Assembly (NCBI GenBank): GCA_038503075.1
Contig: JBCAML010000008.1
Span: 310,001-374,000, forward strand
DNA: 64,000 nucleotides
Source of the DNA: Gyromitra esculenta
Taxonomy: Eukaryota > Ascomycota > Pezizomycetes > Pezizales > Discinaceae
Direction of reading: 5' to 3'
Below the pieces are notes generated by a model. That model had not been told where the DNA came from. It searched no databases and saw nothing but the letters and a program-made list of their open reading frames with translations. Made by a program: the position numbers and the translations under genes. Shown in pieces: positions 1-12,071 of this stretch; positions within the stretch are counted from its first letter, which is position 1, and every line of letters starts with the position of its first letter.

Positions 1-1804
1 AGCTAGGCCTCATAGCTTGGTATTACGATTTGTTCAGCAGAGACTATAGCTGCAGAAGATGAACGTATTTAGAAGTTAGAGTGTGAGTTTTTTTACCTAT
101 TAGATTGAATATGGTAGCTATTGCTTACGGTTATTTTTGTATAGATGATGTCCCCTTGCAACCCAACTGCTACGTTTATTGCGAAATAGGAGCCACGAGC
201 AAATGGCTCAGTCGTTGAGTATTATGCCCTATTCGGGATTTAGCCGTGATATGCTAGCGCTAAAAGCACACCTAGGTTAAGGGCTCAACAAACACTGACT
301 TTTACGTGGTATATAAATATAATCTGCATAGATTACGATTTTATTCGCAATGGCTACTCATTAACGATGTCAACAGTGTCACGTTTTTAATAAATCTCTT
401 GGCGCACAGGTTTTTACACCTGGTACAACAGGCTGGACATAAGACAATCGCACGTCTTGAAACGAATCAACCTAGCTAGAATGGGGTTTTTGGCCCTGTA
501 AAATTCGAGAATGGTAGCGATGAATCTGGGCTATAAATGGATGAAGAAGGGATTTAACCAAAATCTAGAATGATGGTGTTTATGCTAAGGTTTAAAGGAT
601 AGTGCTCAGCATATCCATCATCTTATTGTCAAGCTGTCTCACCGTAGAGGTACATCTTGCTCGAGTCCTTTACTCGTAAAAAAACCGACAAGATATGTCA
701 TTCCAAACTTTTATCGAGAAAAAGGCATTTAGGCAGATCACAGGTAAAACACCAACGCTATATTTTAGCACTTGAAGAGTTTCTGGCCGGTGTACCGTAT
801 AATCTCGAAATTAACGAAATGGCCTAGGCTAAGACCACATAAAAGTATTGTATAACTACTGGCTGAGGGGACAGAATGGGTCTCTCTCTGTTGGTTGAGC
901 TCACGGTTCAGGGCCTGGATGGCCAATGAAGACGTGATATCCTCCTATTGTCTCGGCCCAGGTCATTTCGCGGTTTTCGCGATTATACGTATCCATCAGA
1001 AGCAGAAGTACAAAGGCTATTACCTATGTATATGGCGATTCATTGCTAAAAATTCGCTGGTGTAAAAACTGATTAGCCAAGCGATATGGAGAGTGTAGAT
1101 GATTGTTCCTCGGTGACATGAGTCTTTGGAGACATTTGGTGTAGACGGTATCGGTTTTGAATAATCTGAGTGAAGCTTGGCGTTTTCTCTGGTTTCACAA
1201 CGTGGCAATGGGCGTTCTTCAATGTTTGGAAGGGTTTGGGATGGTATTGGCGACAGTCCACATAACAGCTCTCTGCGGCAGAGATTGCCTGTCTATTTAT
1301 ATCTAGAATGGCGTACATCTGAACCCCTATAGTATGACTGACAGTGAATACATCCAGTGGTACGTCTAGTTTTTTTTTTAACAAAATACGTGGGTTGGAT
1401 CCATTGACCCATAGTATTCTAAGGATGGCCTTAAAAAAAAAAAATACAAGGCATTTTCAACGGGTCCTCACTCCTGGATCACGCTAAGAACGTGTATTGA
1501 TTTCAAACGTCACTCTAGAACAGAGGCTGTGATTAAATTATCTCTAACCAAACTCTAGGAATAGCTTAGTGGAATAAATCTACAGAAGTTAAGCAGAGTT
1601 GGGATAAGTTTTTAAGAGCAGAAGTCAAATCTTGGCACGAAACTCAACGCTAGACTGACTCGTGAAGGTAAACTAGGGGAATTGAAATAACTGTCGAGAA
1701 ATTACAAGTGGTTTTTTTTCTCTTAGTGGGGTTTATGTCGCTACCTTAGGCGAGAGGTAGCCCGAAGAGTGAGTCTTAGTGGGCAACTGGTGAACATCTA
1801 CCAT
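1..1804. other. Gene-poor stretch, nothing recognised
   Basis: No reading frame here shows a recognisable domain, a credible start or intron structure. The short frames near 1020-1384 overlap on the minus strand and look random. It may be old, degraded intergenic or repeat-derived DNA, but I see no repeat ends. Confidence 0.6.
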
Positions 1805-1906
1805 GCCTCGCTAGCTCAATCGGTAGAGCGTGAGACTCTTACAGTGGTCCACTAGTGTGGTCACTTGGATATCTCAAGGTTGCGGGTTCGACCCCCGCGT
1901 GGGGCT
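1805..1906 (+). tRNA. tRNA-Lys (anticodon CTT) with 29-nt intron
   Basis: The sequence folds as a full cloverleaf. The acceptor stem GCCTCGC (1805-1811) pairs with GTGGGGC before discriminator T1906, and the T arm is GCGGG-TTCGACC-CCCGC. The anticodon stem is TGAGA/TCTCA with anticodon CTT at 1838-1840. An insertion at 1842-1870 lies directly after position 37, the canonical site of nuclear tRNA introns. Removing it leaves 73 nt, identical to the mature part of the second copy at 26868-26946. A short T run near 1927-1931 could end Pol III transcription. Confidence 0.95.
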
Positions 1907-4900
1907 TCTGTAAGCCAGCGTTCATCTTTTTGCATTGTTTTTACAGTTGGGGGGTGGGTGGACGAGTACATGTAGTTTCCCGTACCAGCTATTTTGGCAT
2001 TACGAACGCTCAGATTTTCTCACTATATAATATCCTTTATGTGATGTTCTCTACCTTTATTGTGGTAGAGTCCTGACTGGGGTGGATAAGCTTAAGAAAC
2101 TGGGTTTGCAGGATAAAGTATGTTTAGGGTCTTTCATGTTGATTTTCTCCCTCAGTGATAATTGAATTAATAATATCATCGCAAAATGCTCGTCAGCCAC
2201 CCTAGACACTTCATGAATAGTTTACCGTCACCACGAATGATTGAAATTAGTAGCACCGACCTGGGGAGGTGAAAAGCCATGATTTTCAGATTCACAAGAC
2301 TATTCACGGTTGATGGTTCTAGGCCGCTCTAACTCTATCTCCATTGAGAAGGATGACGAGCGCCCATGTTATGATGGGCTGTGCCGAACTATTCACTACA
2401 TGTAGGGTAAGCGCTAAGACGTAATGTTGTTTTGCAGCGGATATCGACTTTGTAGAACTAAAATTCATGCTGTGTAGTACACGCGTGAGGTACATATGGG
2501 TTTATTTATTTTTTGAAGCATTCTGGGATTGACCTTTAAAAAAATTAAAAATCGAGGTTGGAGATATCTCCCAGGCACGATTTTACATGCATGCATGTAT
2601 GCTGCATGCGGTCCATAAATTTGATTTGCACTATCATTACCTAAATAGTTGATCCGCATCGGGGACTCATGTGCTTGTACGCTGATTCCCGCAACATGGA
2701 CGGTCACTCGAACATCTTTTGATCACTATTGGGCGTATAGTGTCTCATGTGCTACATCTTGGAGGTTGAAGCTTCCCATGAGCTTGGGTTGTGGTAGTAG
2801 TTAGGCTCAGTTCCATGACCTTGTGTCGACAAAACTTTACCGTCGTTGGGCGGCATTGACGCAGTACATTTAGCTTTGGAGTGTTTGCAGTGCTTTTATG
2901 CAGCTGAATGTTTGCCAATTTATAAATATGGCGGCCTCAATAAAGTAATTTGGATGGCTACTGTTTATTCTATGAGTCTTAAGCCGAAGAATATAGTTTT
3001 GGAAATGACTGGATCAACAACAATCTAGGCCAATAGCGCATCAATGGCGTTCTAGTTGTGTGTCAGTTAGGGAAGATTATTAGTGGCCGGGGAGGCGAGA
3101 GGTTTAGACGGGTAGGTGCCCAAGTTTTACTGTTAAGTTATTGGTGCTCGCTCAACTCAACAACTCTTTCACGGCTGCAGATCTGTCTGAATTCCTGTAC
3201 ATGCAGTAGCTCGGTTTTCCATGTTTTCGGGTATCTGGGAAGCGGATAGATAAAGTACTTGGGGAGGTGATGGTTCCCAGTGATTCGTTGGTGTATATCA
3301 TTGGTCGATGGAGCACCATCCTTTTCGATCTTTTCGTTTCCTCCCTATCTCCGAGCCACATGGTCTAAAACTGTAGACAAGAATTTTCATCGAAGCTGAA
3401 ATGTCTTAAGAAACTCTACTGTCCTCCTAATTGAGAGCTATATTTGCTGGCATCGGAGTTCGGGGCTCATGTGTTGTGGATTAACCATGGTTTGTCGACT
3501 GTAGTCCGCCTCTTTACGGAAGTAATCAAAGACGAGTCACATTCCCAATCCCAAGTAAACTGCCCTTGCACGCGAAGCACGCAGGGCTTCTGGGCCTCAG
3601 ACGTCGTTATTCTATTATGCATGCATGTTTTGGGGTTTCAGTTCCAACTGTATGCACCCATATGTCCAATGCCGTTATGCTTCATGCTTGAACCATCGTG
3701 GAGCGGGGTCGCGTTGTGGGTGAGAGTTTCAAATCAGCAAGCATCGATTATGACATGGAGTTTTAAAGCATGGCTGATTTGGGAATACATCGCAGTAAGA
3801 TAACGGTACATGGTTTCTATGGAACGAAACCCATATTTCCGCGGGGGCCCCAAACATCTCGAGGGGGTATCCTATCGAATAGTGTTGGAACTTCGTATTC
3901 GATTAGATTTCCAGATTTTAAGCATGACGTCGGTTTCCAGTGCCCAGTTGTGGAGATACCATCCCATTCTTCTCGCTAATGTGACTGATCGCCCTGCGAG
4001 AAGATTAAGCTTTTCCGATCTGTTCTTCCTCGCGCATATTTCCCCGGAAAGAAGAGGGAGAGGCATGCGGGGAAAGATTTAGGGCGCAAGTGATTGGTGA
4101 GGTATCGCATCTGCCGCCGATCTTTGGAACCCCACTTTGTTTGCAACTCGAGATGTTCCCGAACGCTTTCCAGCGTCCCCCACGATATGCGCTTGGTGGC
4201 TGGCCAAAAGCAATGACAACAAACTTTGGCCCATAGATATTCCAGATCAGTCTTTGAATCGATACATCGTATGCATCCGATTTTGTTGGCAAGATGAGGT
4301 GCACACATGTGCCCCAAACCCCGAAGGGGCATCCCATCCTTAATTCTTGATCTGGAGACTATCGCCAAGATCGTGCATCGAAGGGCAATAATAGGAAATC
4401 TTATTGCCCGTTTTTGTTCATGCTTGCACCCGTTTAGTCCGAGGCACATATGATTGTGCATGAGATATCACTCGATTCTAGTTTTTCCAAACATTGATGG
4501 TCAGATCTAATTCGGCAGAACCATCTTCCAATTAATCCCATGGAAGTTTGTCAAATGAGACATACATATGATATAGTTTTGCTTTAAACTCACCGAAAAC
4601 ACTCGCTCACAACGCCCGGTTCTCCGAATTACAGTCATAATATTTTACTAGTAATCGGTGAGTATTTGGTTTCCTATGAAGATAAATGAGATACCAAGTT
4701 TAATTACAGTAAAGTTATCTATGTCTTGAGATGCGCGGCCTTGGTTGTAAACCGATAGAGTTGTGTAAACGATAGTTTTTCTCGTGGCTCTCAAAGCTTC
4801 AATTTGGAGTCAACAACGAATGCGTGCCTACGAAACAGTCTCTTCGATATTTCTCCGGAACAAAAATTCTCTTGGAGAAAAAAAAATCTGCAAAGTGTTT

Positions 4901-6447
4901 CCGGCGCATTGGCCAGTCAGTCACTTTAATGATCCTGTGGGTAGAATGCATAGAAGACGGAGAGAATAGGGCTCGAAACAGGAACGATGTAACAGAGTTA
5001 TGGCCTGCCCCAATCCCACGGCTATCATAAAACGTCTCTCAACACAAACAAACCGCACAACCGAAAAGCCAATGGACGATAACCATGTGTGAAGACCCAT
5101 CTCGCCCATCTAGACTTAGGAGGGAAATATATCCGAAAGTACGATCAAGAGGAAAATTCGAACCCAAGCCGCATATAGTAGAGAGGGACACCAAGTATCT
5201 GTTTTATAGGCTTATCACGGATGCGCACTCGACTCTTATGTACTCGATCATACACGTACGCATTTAGCGTCGGTACATCTGTCGCGCATCTCTCACTTGA
5301 ACACGGCTTGCACCATGTGGCTAGCGAGATGATGAGCGGACGGTAACAACAGGCTTTTGTGTGACGTGATATGCAGGACAAGTTGAACATTTGCCCAACC
5401 TGGTCCAACTATTTGACTGGCCAATCCGACGGGTCAGGAACCACCGGTAGCATATGAATTTCATGCCACTTTTTGTTTTTGTTTTTTTTGCTTCCTTCTG
5501 CGGTGCAGAGCTCTATCTATACAACTAGTAATGCTTACGCATTTCTAGCACCCACATTGTTTTGTATAAGTACCAATAGCATGCAGTTTGTTTGTTATGC
5601 TTAACTACGAACTACGTAGGTAATAGTATCTCTTAGACCTACATTTGCTGGCTGTATCAGTGTCGAAAATAACCAAATCATTAGTATTAGATGGAATGCG
5701 CCGTGACTGATAACCTTTCGCTAGAAATTTGGTTCCTGTCAGCCGCACGGTATTGCATACCTAGGGCAGAATCACCTGGCTGTCGAAGCGAGACAGGTTT
5801 CTGGGTTGAGTATGAGGCAAACAGTACGCGCTGGCCCTTAAACAAGTGGTCATGCTTGCTACCCCTGTCGCTCATGATTTTCGGAGAGAAAAAAATGGTG
5901 TCATGTCTCAGATTATAGACCTCTCGAGCCCGGGTTTTCTAAAAACGATAGGATTTAGAGATACTGCCCCTGCTTTTTTCATGTATCAGGTAATGTAGGC
6001 GAAGACGTGGAGCCAGTCCTCTGCACTCATGGAATATTTCAAATATGGTAGTAATAGACTCGATTGCTATTCCCCCGGGATTTCCATCCGTGTCACAAGT
6101 CCATTCGGTCGTCTCCAGGCCGAATCTCTCAGTAGAATTCGCAATAGTAGGCGCCCGATGATCGTGAAGGATTCTGCGGGTTCACTCTGTTTGATTTTTG
6201 CCGTTAACCTGTGTGTTTCCAGCTATACCCGGCTCCGTCAATGCGCCGATTACGGGACCGTATCAGGAAACCGAGTTCGGAAAGCTCGTTATATAAACCT
6301 ACCAGGGGCCTGCGGGAAACAACATCTCAGCCCTCCTGGTTCTCATCGCATTCTTTGTTCTACTGTTAATATTTATATTTTTGCCTCTTAGCTTAAAATT
6401 CATCTTCCCGAGAATTAGAAGCAGGTATCCGGTAGTTGTCAAGCGGG
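1907..6447. other. Gene-poor stretch, no supported gene
   Basis: About 4.5 kb without a convincing coding gene. The longest frame (3976-4461, minus, 161 codons) has no domain I recognise. Two copies of TACATGTA occur at 1967 and 2397. A nested palindrome built from ATGCATGC lies near 2586-2600, and another ATGCATGCATG near 3618. It could be degraded mobile DNA, but I found no terminal repeats or transposase remnants. Confidence 0.5.
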
Positions 6448-6544
6448 GTAAGTCATGATATTCACATCCAGAGTCGTTGCTGTTGTCTTTATAAAGCTAA
6501 GTAAATTTCCCAAAATCACTAGAATCGACAACTTTATTTTTCAG
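6448..6544 (+). other. Putative 5'UTR intron of the terpene synthase gene
   Basis: GTAAGT-type donor at 6448 and a pyrimidine-rich acceptor TTTTTCAG ending at 6544, one base before the start codon context CATGG. The 97-nt size fits local introns. Inferred from splice signals only. Confidence 0.4.
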
Positions 6545-6545
6545 C

Positions 6546-8933
6546 ATGGAAAGTACTACCAATAGATCCTCACCTACCCTCGGAATGAGTGCCGCCAACA
6601 ACACTTCGCCTTCTAGAAACCGGTCTTTTCGAATTACCTCTCCGTGGTCTGAATTTCACCCAAGCAAGTCTTCCAATGGCTTTGCTAAAGCACAAGGAAG
6701 AGAAGCAGATGGCAAACAAATTTCTATTTTTGCTACCGTTTTCGAAGTATCGAGGTCTAAGACCGGTAGTCTGAGGTCGAAGATCGGCAGTTTGAGAACA
6801 AAAGATTCTCGTATCAGGGTTGTACGACCGGATATTTTTGAAAGTTCAACCTTCGACACTAGGCTATCGCCCCCGAATCGTAGCAAGTCTGCGCCACCAG
6901 TCCCTAGGATTACCGAACGGATATTGCCTCCAAATCGTAGTAATTCTGCACCACCTGTTAATAGCATCTGGCAGCAAGCATCCTCCCCAGATGCTATTAC
7001 CTTTTCACCACCTATTGATACTATTAAGGAATACGTATCATCTCCAAATCGTAGCGTCTCCACGCCGCCTATCAATACCACCAGGCAACAGTTATCGCCG
7101 GGTCATAGCAGTTCTGTGCCGCCTGTGCCGCCTGTCGATAGCGTCCACGATGCTATATCTTTTGCAGATATTGTTCCCTCTGTGTTGCCCCTCGACAGTA
7201 GCACTAAGCACGAGTTATTGCCCGTCATTCAGGAATTTCCTGTGCCACCAGCACCTCAGGTGACGCGGAAAAATTCTCTGAGAGAGAGGACCCAATCCCG
7301 CCTAACCGGTATCAAACAAAAGCTTTTCCGCTCGTCCTCTTCCCGCAAAATTTCCAAATCCCTCCCTGAAATATTTTCAGAATTAGCCCAAATCCCTACC
7401 TCGGAGGTATCGAACCCCCAGACTGCCAAATGCCGGATCTTCAAAGAAGAACCGATCATGCTTGAGGTTAAGTCTCTGGGTAAGAAAAAGTTTAAGATGC
7501 TTCTTCCTATCTCCCAGGGGACTTCCGCCCTCGGGATTGCCGAGGAAGAGGAAGATGATGATAACATCAGCTGCGATAGATTTATTGAGATGTTACCAGA
7601 GAGTTGTCGGAGTATCTCACAGAAAGCTAGTCCACTTGGGTTAGTTCCAAAACTCTTCCCATATGGGAAAGTGGGAGGGCGCGTTAGATATATTGCAAGC
7701 TGCTTTTGGGTTTGGCTTTGTATGGTTGATGGTAAGTTGCTTTGTTCTTGAATAGTTCGAATATAGTATCAGCTGCTGATGAGTTTTCATTAGATTTGAC
7801 GGAAAATCTTGTTGGACAAGACTGGAAATTCGTTGGTTTGTTCTATCATAATCTTGGATGTGTTGATCGATGATCAAAAGCTGATACCTGAGCAGAATCG
7901 GACCTGGTTCAGGTGTTTTCTGAGAATGGCAATGAAGGCTACTACAACAATGTAGACGGTGATGTCGTTCAGGTATCACTCGCACTACGTTCTGTAATTG
8001 ACTCCACAGAAATCTATGCCAACGATTCTCACGCGGCTGAGAGTGTATGGCGATACAACTTCAAAGGCGCAATCAAAGAAGTGCTTTCCGGATTTCAGGC
8101 CGAGAGGCCTCTTCTTGATACCAAGAAAATCGCCCTATCTGATTGGATGCGTGTGCGGATGGTTACAATAGCAGGTATAATAAACCCGACCGTTTTTTCC
8201 TAATTGGAAGTCCTTTAAAACCGACGAATCTCGCTGATATCTCGACAGCACGTCCATTCATGATTCTCGCGAAGGCGAGTCTTGGCTTGGAGCCGGTGTT
8301 GTCATCTTTCGGAAATCCTTTGATGGAAGATTATATTCCTGTCTCTCCCGATCACAGAGGTGGCGATAACAACGTAGCGAAAGTTGAGTGTCTTTTGCAG
8401 CTTATCATGGGCCTGCAGAACGACATACTAGGTAAAATTAACTTTTGTTTTTGTTTGGACTATTTGGACGGCTGGCTTCAGTCAAAAGGCTGACTGTAAA
8501 AGAATACTCAGGCTGGGAGCGAGATGCTAGGGCTGGCAACGCTCTTAATACGATCCAGATCCTCACCAAAAGCGGGATCAAGCCATCTACGGCTATGAAG
8601 GACGTAATCGGCATGCACAATGAACTTGTGCAGCATCTCTCCGATTACGGTGAACGCGCCTGGATCGAGTCTTTGCAAGCGGCAAATCCTCCTCTTTCCG
8701 ACGTGTCTGATTTCTTAACTCCACCAACGCTACCGCATGGCAACGCCAGTTTGTTTGGAGCAAGTTCTATAACCCTGTGGCCGGATTTTCGAGGAGACCC
8801 TAGCCAGAGACGCGTGTCGATGCCAGATGATAATATCAGGAAGTATCTTGAGATTGTTACGGGGTTCGCTAACGGTATGGCTAATTGGATGATGGTGAGC
8901 AAGCGGTATGCTACCGATAACCGCTTAGTTTAA
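6546..8933 (+). CDS. Class I terpene synthase with long Pro-rich N-terminal extension
   Basis: Predicted to ionise a prenyl diphosphate and cyclise it; product unknown. The catalytic domain is in the C-terminal half. Supported introns are 8175-8248 and 8432-8511. The latter joins exons into NDILGWERD, a good match to the NSE/DTE metal-binding motif (N, third position and acidic D/E), followed by AGNALNTIQIL typical of class I synthases. MRVRMVTIAARPF (across 8174/8249) matches the helix before it, and SKRY near the C terminus matches the conserved RY pair. The first aspartate motif follows WVWLCMVD at about 7731, where splicing is unclear. Donor 7732 with acceptor 7772 gives VDAADE (DxxDE-like) and needs a second intron around 7831-7912; acceptor 7895 gives VDESD. 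The first ~300 residues are low-complexity Ser/Pro-rich sequence with tandem repeats, absent from ordinary fungal terpene synthases of about 330-400 residues. No P450 or other tailoring gene is adjacent. Confidence 0.85.
6864..7160 (+). repeat. Five degenerate ~20-residue Pro-rich coding repeats
   Basis: Within the N-terminal half of the terpene synthase, residues about 107-205 repeat the pattern SPNRSxSxPPIxxIxxxx. Examples are LSPPNRSKSAPPVPRI, LPPNRSNSAPPVNSI, SSPDAITFSPPIDTI, SSPNRSVSTPPINTT and a degenerate SPGHSSSVPPVPPV. The DNA units are diverged, so the duplication is old or under relaxed constraint. Confidence 0.75.
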
Positions 8934-9814
8934 GTATCATTCGAGATGCTCTTTAGCATGTGGCGGTTGAGGTGGCTTCGGCCCTGGATTCCTTACTTCT
9001 GTCCTTGGATCTTCTTTACACATATATTTCCTTGCATTGAAAATTTCCTAAATGATTTCATGCTCCATGTTAGCTACGTTTAACGCCCCTGTTGTTTCAA
9101 CTTGATGGCTATGAGTTTATGACCTACTTCTTTATGTTAATCTGAACTTGACCGCGTAATGTTTGTATTTTTTGTGTATTTGTGAGTGAATATCTATCCC
9201 TACACCGGGATCGCACGTTATTTCTAAAAAGAGTCAGAATGTGTCCATACCTTTTTAGAAATAAAAATATGAAATATGAGGTTGTCTAAGTTCGCCGTGA
9301 TAAGTCTTATCATTGATTAAACCTAATAAGAGTGATAATAAAAATCGTAGGGAAAGAGAGGTTGAAGAGAAAAGTGAAGGAGACGTGTGATACACCCTAT
9401 TTTACGCTAGCGAACGTAATGGTGCCACATAAGCTGACATAAATACCGGGATGCTCCAACATCCGTGTTCTAGGAACATATTGGTTGGAGACACATTGGA
9501 ACCCGCGATATTGATACTGCTGGTGTGAGGTTGAGTAGTTTAATCAATACTATCCCTATAGGTATTCGTTTAGGAGGGAGACATACGTACATTTTGCAAA
9601 ATATGATTTTGACTTGAGGGTGATCAAAGCTTCTATCCTAGCACTTTCAAGGATTCGTATGTGGAAGTGAGCGCATTAATAAAACTTCAGAAAGCATGAT
9701 ATATAGCCAAGCACGTGAAGCATATTAGAGTTAATATATGCATATATCCCTCTCGCAATAACAGCGTCTATCCCTCAAACCGCTTCTTCCAACACCACCC
9801 AAACAAAATAAGCT
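8934..9814. other. Convergent intergenic region
   Basis: Lies between the 3' ends of the terpene synthase and the BMT6-like gene. AT-rich in places. The 13-base inverted pair ATTTCTAAAAAGA / TTTTTAGAAAT near 9220-9260 could form a hairpin. No gene seen. Confidence 0.5.
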
Positions 9815-10939
9815 TTAAACCCTCCTATACACCCTCACAAAATAACGCATATTCTCCAACTCAATTGGATATCTCAGCCCTTCAGGCAACCTATACCACT
9901 TCGCTTCCTCTCCGACCAGTTTCTCCCACACATCTCCTGCCAGTAACGTGTGATCCAACAACATCCCCATCGGGAACGTTTTTCCATTTACCTGAACCGT
10001 CGAGTAGCTCCCCGCACTCTCTAGAACAAGCATAAGGCACCCTGAGCGGGTCTGCTCTTTTAATGAAATTAGGAACTGCGTCGTGGCAGTACGGGACTGT
10101 GTGTAGAGCTCATTGGTAGTGAAAAGGAGCGTTATCAGGGATGTAGACGGTGAAACTAAAGATGTTGCAGGGGGGGTGAGGATATCATGGTGATGAAATG
10201 TTACAGAGAAGTTTGAAGGAGAAATAAAGGCGGGATACCGGGAGGAGGCGGGGGTGGTGAGGGTTGTAAAAATGGTATTGACTATGGGTGTCCAGTTGGC
10301 TATATCGATTGCTGTAAGGTGGAGTGATTGAGTATTGGGGGGGGATTCCGATGTTGCAATATCTGATATAGAAGGAGAGCTGATTTCTAATGAAGAGATG
10401 GTTTCTTCAAGCCCTTCCAATGGAAGGTCAATTATTGAGCTGCTTGACTTTTTCTTCTCTTCATCCGTCCCAGCGTCACTTCGTAGTAATGATTTAACAA
10501 CCGCTGCAATAGCAACTACCTCTGCCCCCGCTCCTCCGCCAATGCAAACAACCTCGACCGGCCCCTCTCTCTTTGTATTAAAATCAAATACGTTCCGAAC
10601 CTCTGGGCATATCTCCAAAAACACTTCACGGTAAGCCAACGCCCTACTAGGGCTCCATCGTACGACGTAGGCTTCTAGATTCTCTTGCGCGCCGAACGCT
10701 TTCAAAAAATCCCTATTGAACAAATGTTGCTTAACAGTTTGGAGAATTGACGGGAGATGCGGCGTGAATAATGTGCTAAAGGCATTTCGGAAGAGATCAA
10801 GAATTTCTTGTGATTCAGCAGTTACCCGTGGAGGAGGAGGAGGAGTCTTGACAGCAGGCTTGTATTTAGTTTTCTTTGCGGGGAGACTTGCACGGGAGCC
10901 GCGTCGACGGTCGGAGGGAGTGGGGTTTTTGCCTGACAT
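9815..10939 (-). CDS. BMT6: 25S rRNA (uridine-N3)-methyltransferase, BMT6-like
   Basis: A 374-residue intronless protein resembling the family of yeast Bmt6 (methyltransferase 34 type), which makes m3U in 25S rRNA using S-adenosylmethionine. Residues 1-40 are basic and proline-rich with a run of five prolines, as in nucleolar proteins. Motif I is clear at residues 132-140 (CIGGGAGAE) after a strand VEVV. AIDIANW at about 210 supplies a plausible post-II acidic residue, and YPIELENMRYFVRVYRR closes the fold. A Ser/Glu-rich insert at about 155-200 (EEKKKSSSS) lengthens the domain. The gene is convergent with the terpene synthase. A telobox lies 73 bp upstream of the start, consistent with co-regulation with ribosome biogenesis genes. 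The family assignment is by recalled similarity. Confidence 0.85.
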   Translation of the reverse strand: MSGKNPTPSDRRRGSRASLPAKKTKYKPAVKTPPPPPRVTAESQEILDLFRNAFSTLFTPHLPSILQTVKQHLFNRDFLKAFGAQENLEAYVVRWSPSRALAYREVFLEICPEVRNVFDFNTKREGPVEVVCIGGGAGAEVVAIAAVVKSLLRSDAGTDEEKKKSSSSIIDLPLEGLEETISSLEISSPSISDIATSESPPNTQSLHLTAIDIANWTPIVNTIFTTLTTPASSRYPAFISPSNFSVTFHHHDILTPPATSLVSPSTSLITLLFTTNELYTQSRTATTQFLISLKEQTRSGCLMLVLESAGSYSTVQVNGKTFPMGMLLDHTLLAGDVWEKLVGEEAKWYRLPEGLRYPIELENMRYFVRVYRRV

Positions 10940-11011
10940 TGGTGGTGGTGGGGGGAGGTTGTGGGTCTAGATAGATCTGGCGGTGAGCTTTTCAATAGTG
11001 CGCATTCCGTT

Positions 11012-11028
11012 TAACCCTAACCCTAACC
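11012..11028. promoter_or_regulatory. Telobox (CCCTAA repeat) in BMT6-like promoter
   Basis: About two and a half copies of CCCTAA (TAACCCTAACCCTAACC) sit 73-90 bp upstream of the BMT6-like start codon. Telomere-like boxes bound by Tbf1/Myb-type factors are known in promoters of ribosomal protein and ribosome biogenesis genes in several fungi and plants. The match between site and gene function is an inference. A further AACCCTA occurs near 11193. Confidence 0.6.
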
Positions 11029-12071
11029 ATGGCTTACCACGAAGCTTTATTACTACATGTACTTATTTATTCGTTCGGTATGTTTCTGTGAGGCCTTACA
11101 AAAATTAACACAAATTTTTAGCCCCAAATATGTGAATTTGCCGGAAAATAGTCAGCCTTCGTTCCTTCATTCGTAAGTGGTATGTCGAAATCCTAACCCT
11201 ATCACTGAGGCAGCCTTTGAATATACTAAACGGGCAGCGCTTATTTCATCGACCATATCCCGAAAATGTAGTGTGTACATTTAACTTGACTGAAACAGGC
11301 CTACATGTCTACATATGTATGTAATCTCTGATAGCTTGGCCGTACCGACATCCCGCCAAGGGTTATGCAAGCCTGCACGTGTTTATGGACTAGCTGTTTG
11401 ATTCTGGGAGAAAGAATAGGTACATGTATGAAAGGCTCTGTTCGTCTCTCGCGTCCCAAAAAGCATCGCCGTATTCTCTTATATAACTACATGTAGTAAA
11501 TATAACTTTAATTAGATTACCGAAAAGGTTGGTTCTTAAAAGTAAGCGCCTTTGGTGCTTCTCAGATGATTGGCGGTTAATGGGATGAAGGGCCAGGGTG
11601 AAGAAAGCAGAAAAGACCAACCTATACATACATGTATACATGTAGCTAAATTTTTAACGGAAATTTTTAACGGGCTCGAGATTGATCCAGATTCCAGACT
11701 TTTGATCAGCAAAGAGAATAGATTGAATGGACCGCGAGCGTAATCATATCCCATCACTCGGCACGTATCATGTATCTTTTGCTGGTGTGTCTGTCTATCG
11801 AGGAAGCTTGCAGCTGAGCGAGGAAGCTGCGGTCCATCAGTCGTCCACCTTCTTCTTCCGCCCATCAAATCTGGAAAATCTAACGTCTGAAAATCTCAAC
11901 GTGGGTCGCCCGGCTTTCTGTTCCCGCCTAGACCCTAGAGGAACTACATCGTTTGCGCATGCTTGCTCTTGTATCTTCCCATCTCCCCACTGTCAAGTGG
12001 TCCAGGAACTATTCCAGCATAGCTTTATTATATTCTTGTATATATATTCATTGGCTCCAGCCACTAATCTA
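11029..12071. other. Intergenic region with five TACATGTA palindromes
   Basis: Divergent region between the BMT6-like gene and the first deaminase-like gene. Copies of TACATGTA start at 11054, 11421, 11488, 11629 and 11637, the last two directly abutting. The open frame 11727-12161 shows no domain and overlaps the proposed first exon and intron of the next gene, so I do not call it. Confidence 0.6.
11054..11644. repeat. TACATGTA palindrome cluster A (5 copies)
   Basis: Starts at 11054, 11421, 11488, 11629 and 11637. Flanks often extend the palindrome to CTACATGTAG or CATACATGTATG. Non-coding. Confidence 0.85.

Noticed and set aside
3976..4461. 161-codon frame on the minus strand
   Set aside because: No domain, unusual Cys/Trp-rich composition, overlaps other random frames on both strands, and no splice signals or promoter context.
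11012..11028. Telomere or subtelomere boundary
   Set aside because: Only about two and a half repeats, with ordinary genes on both sides; better read as a promoter telobox.
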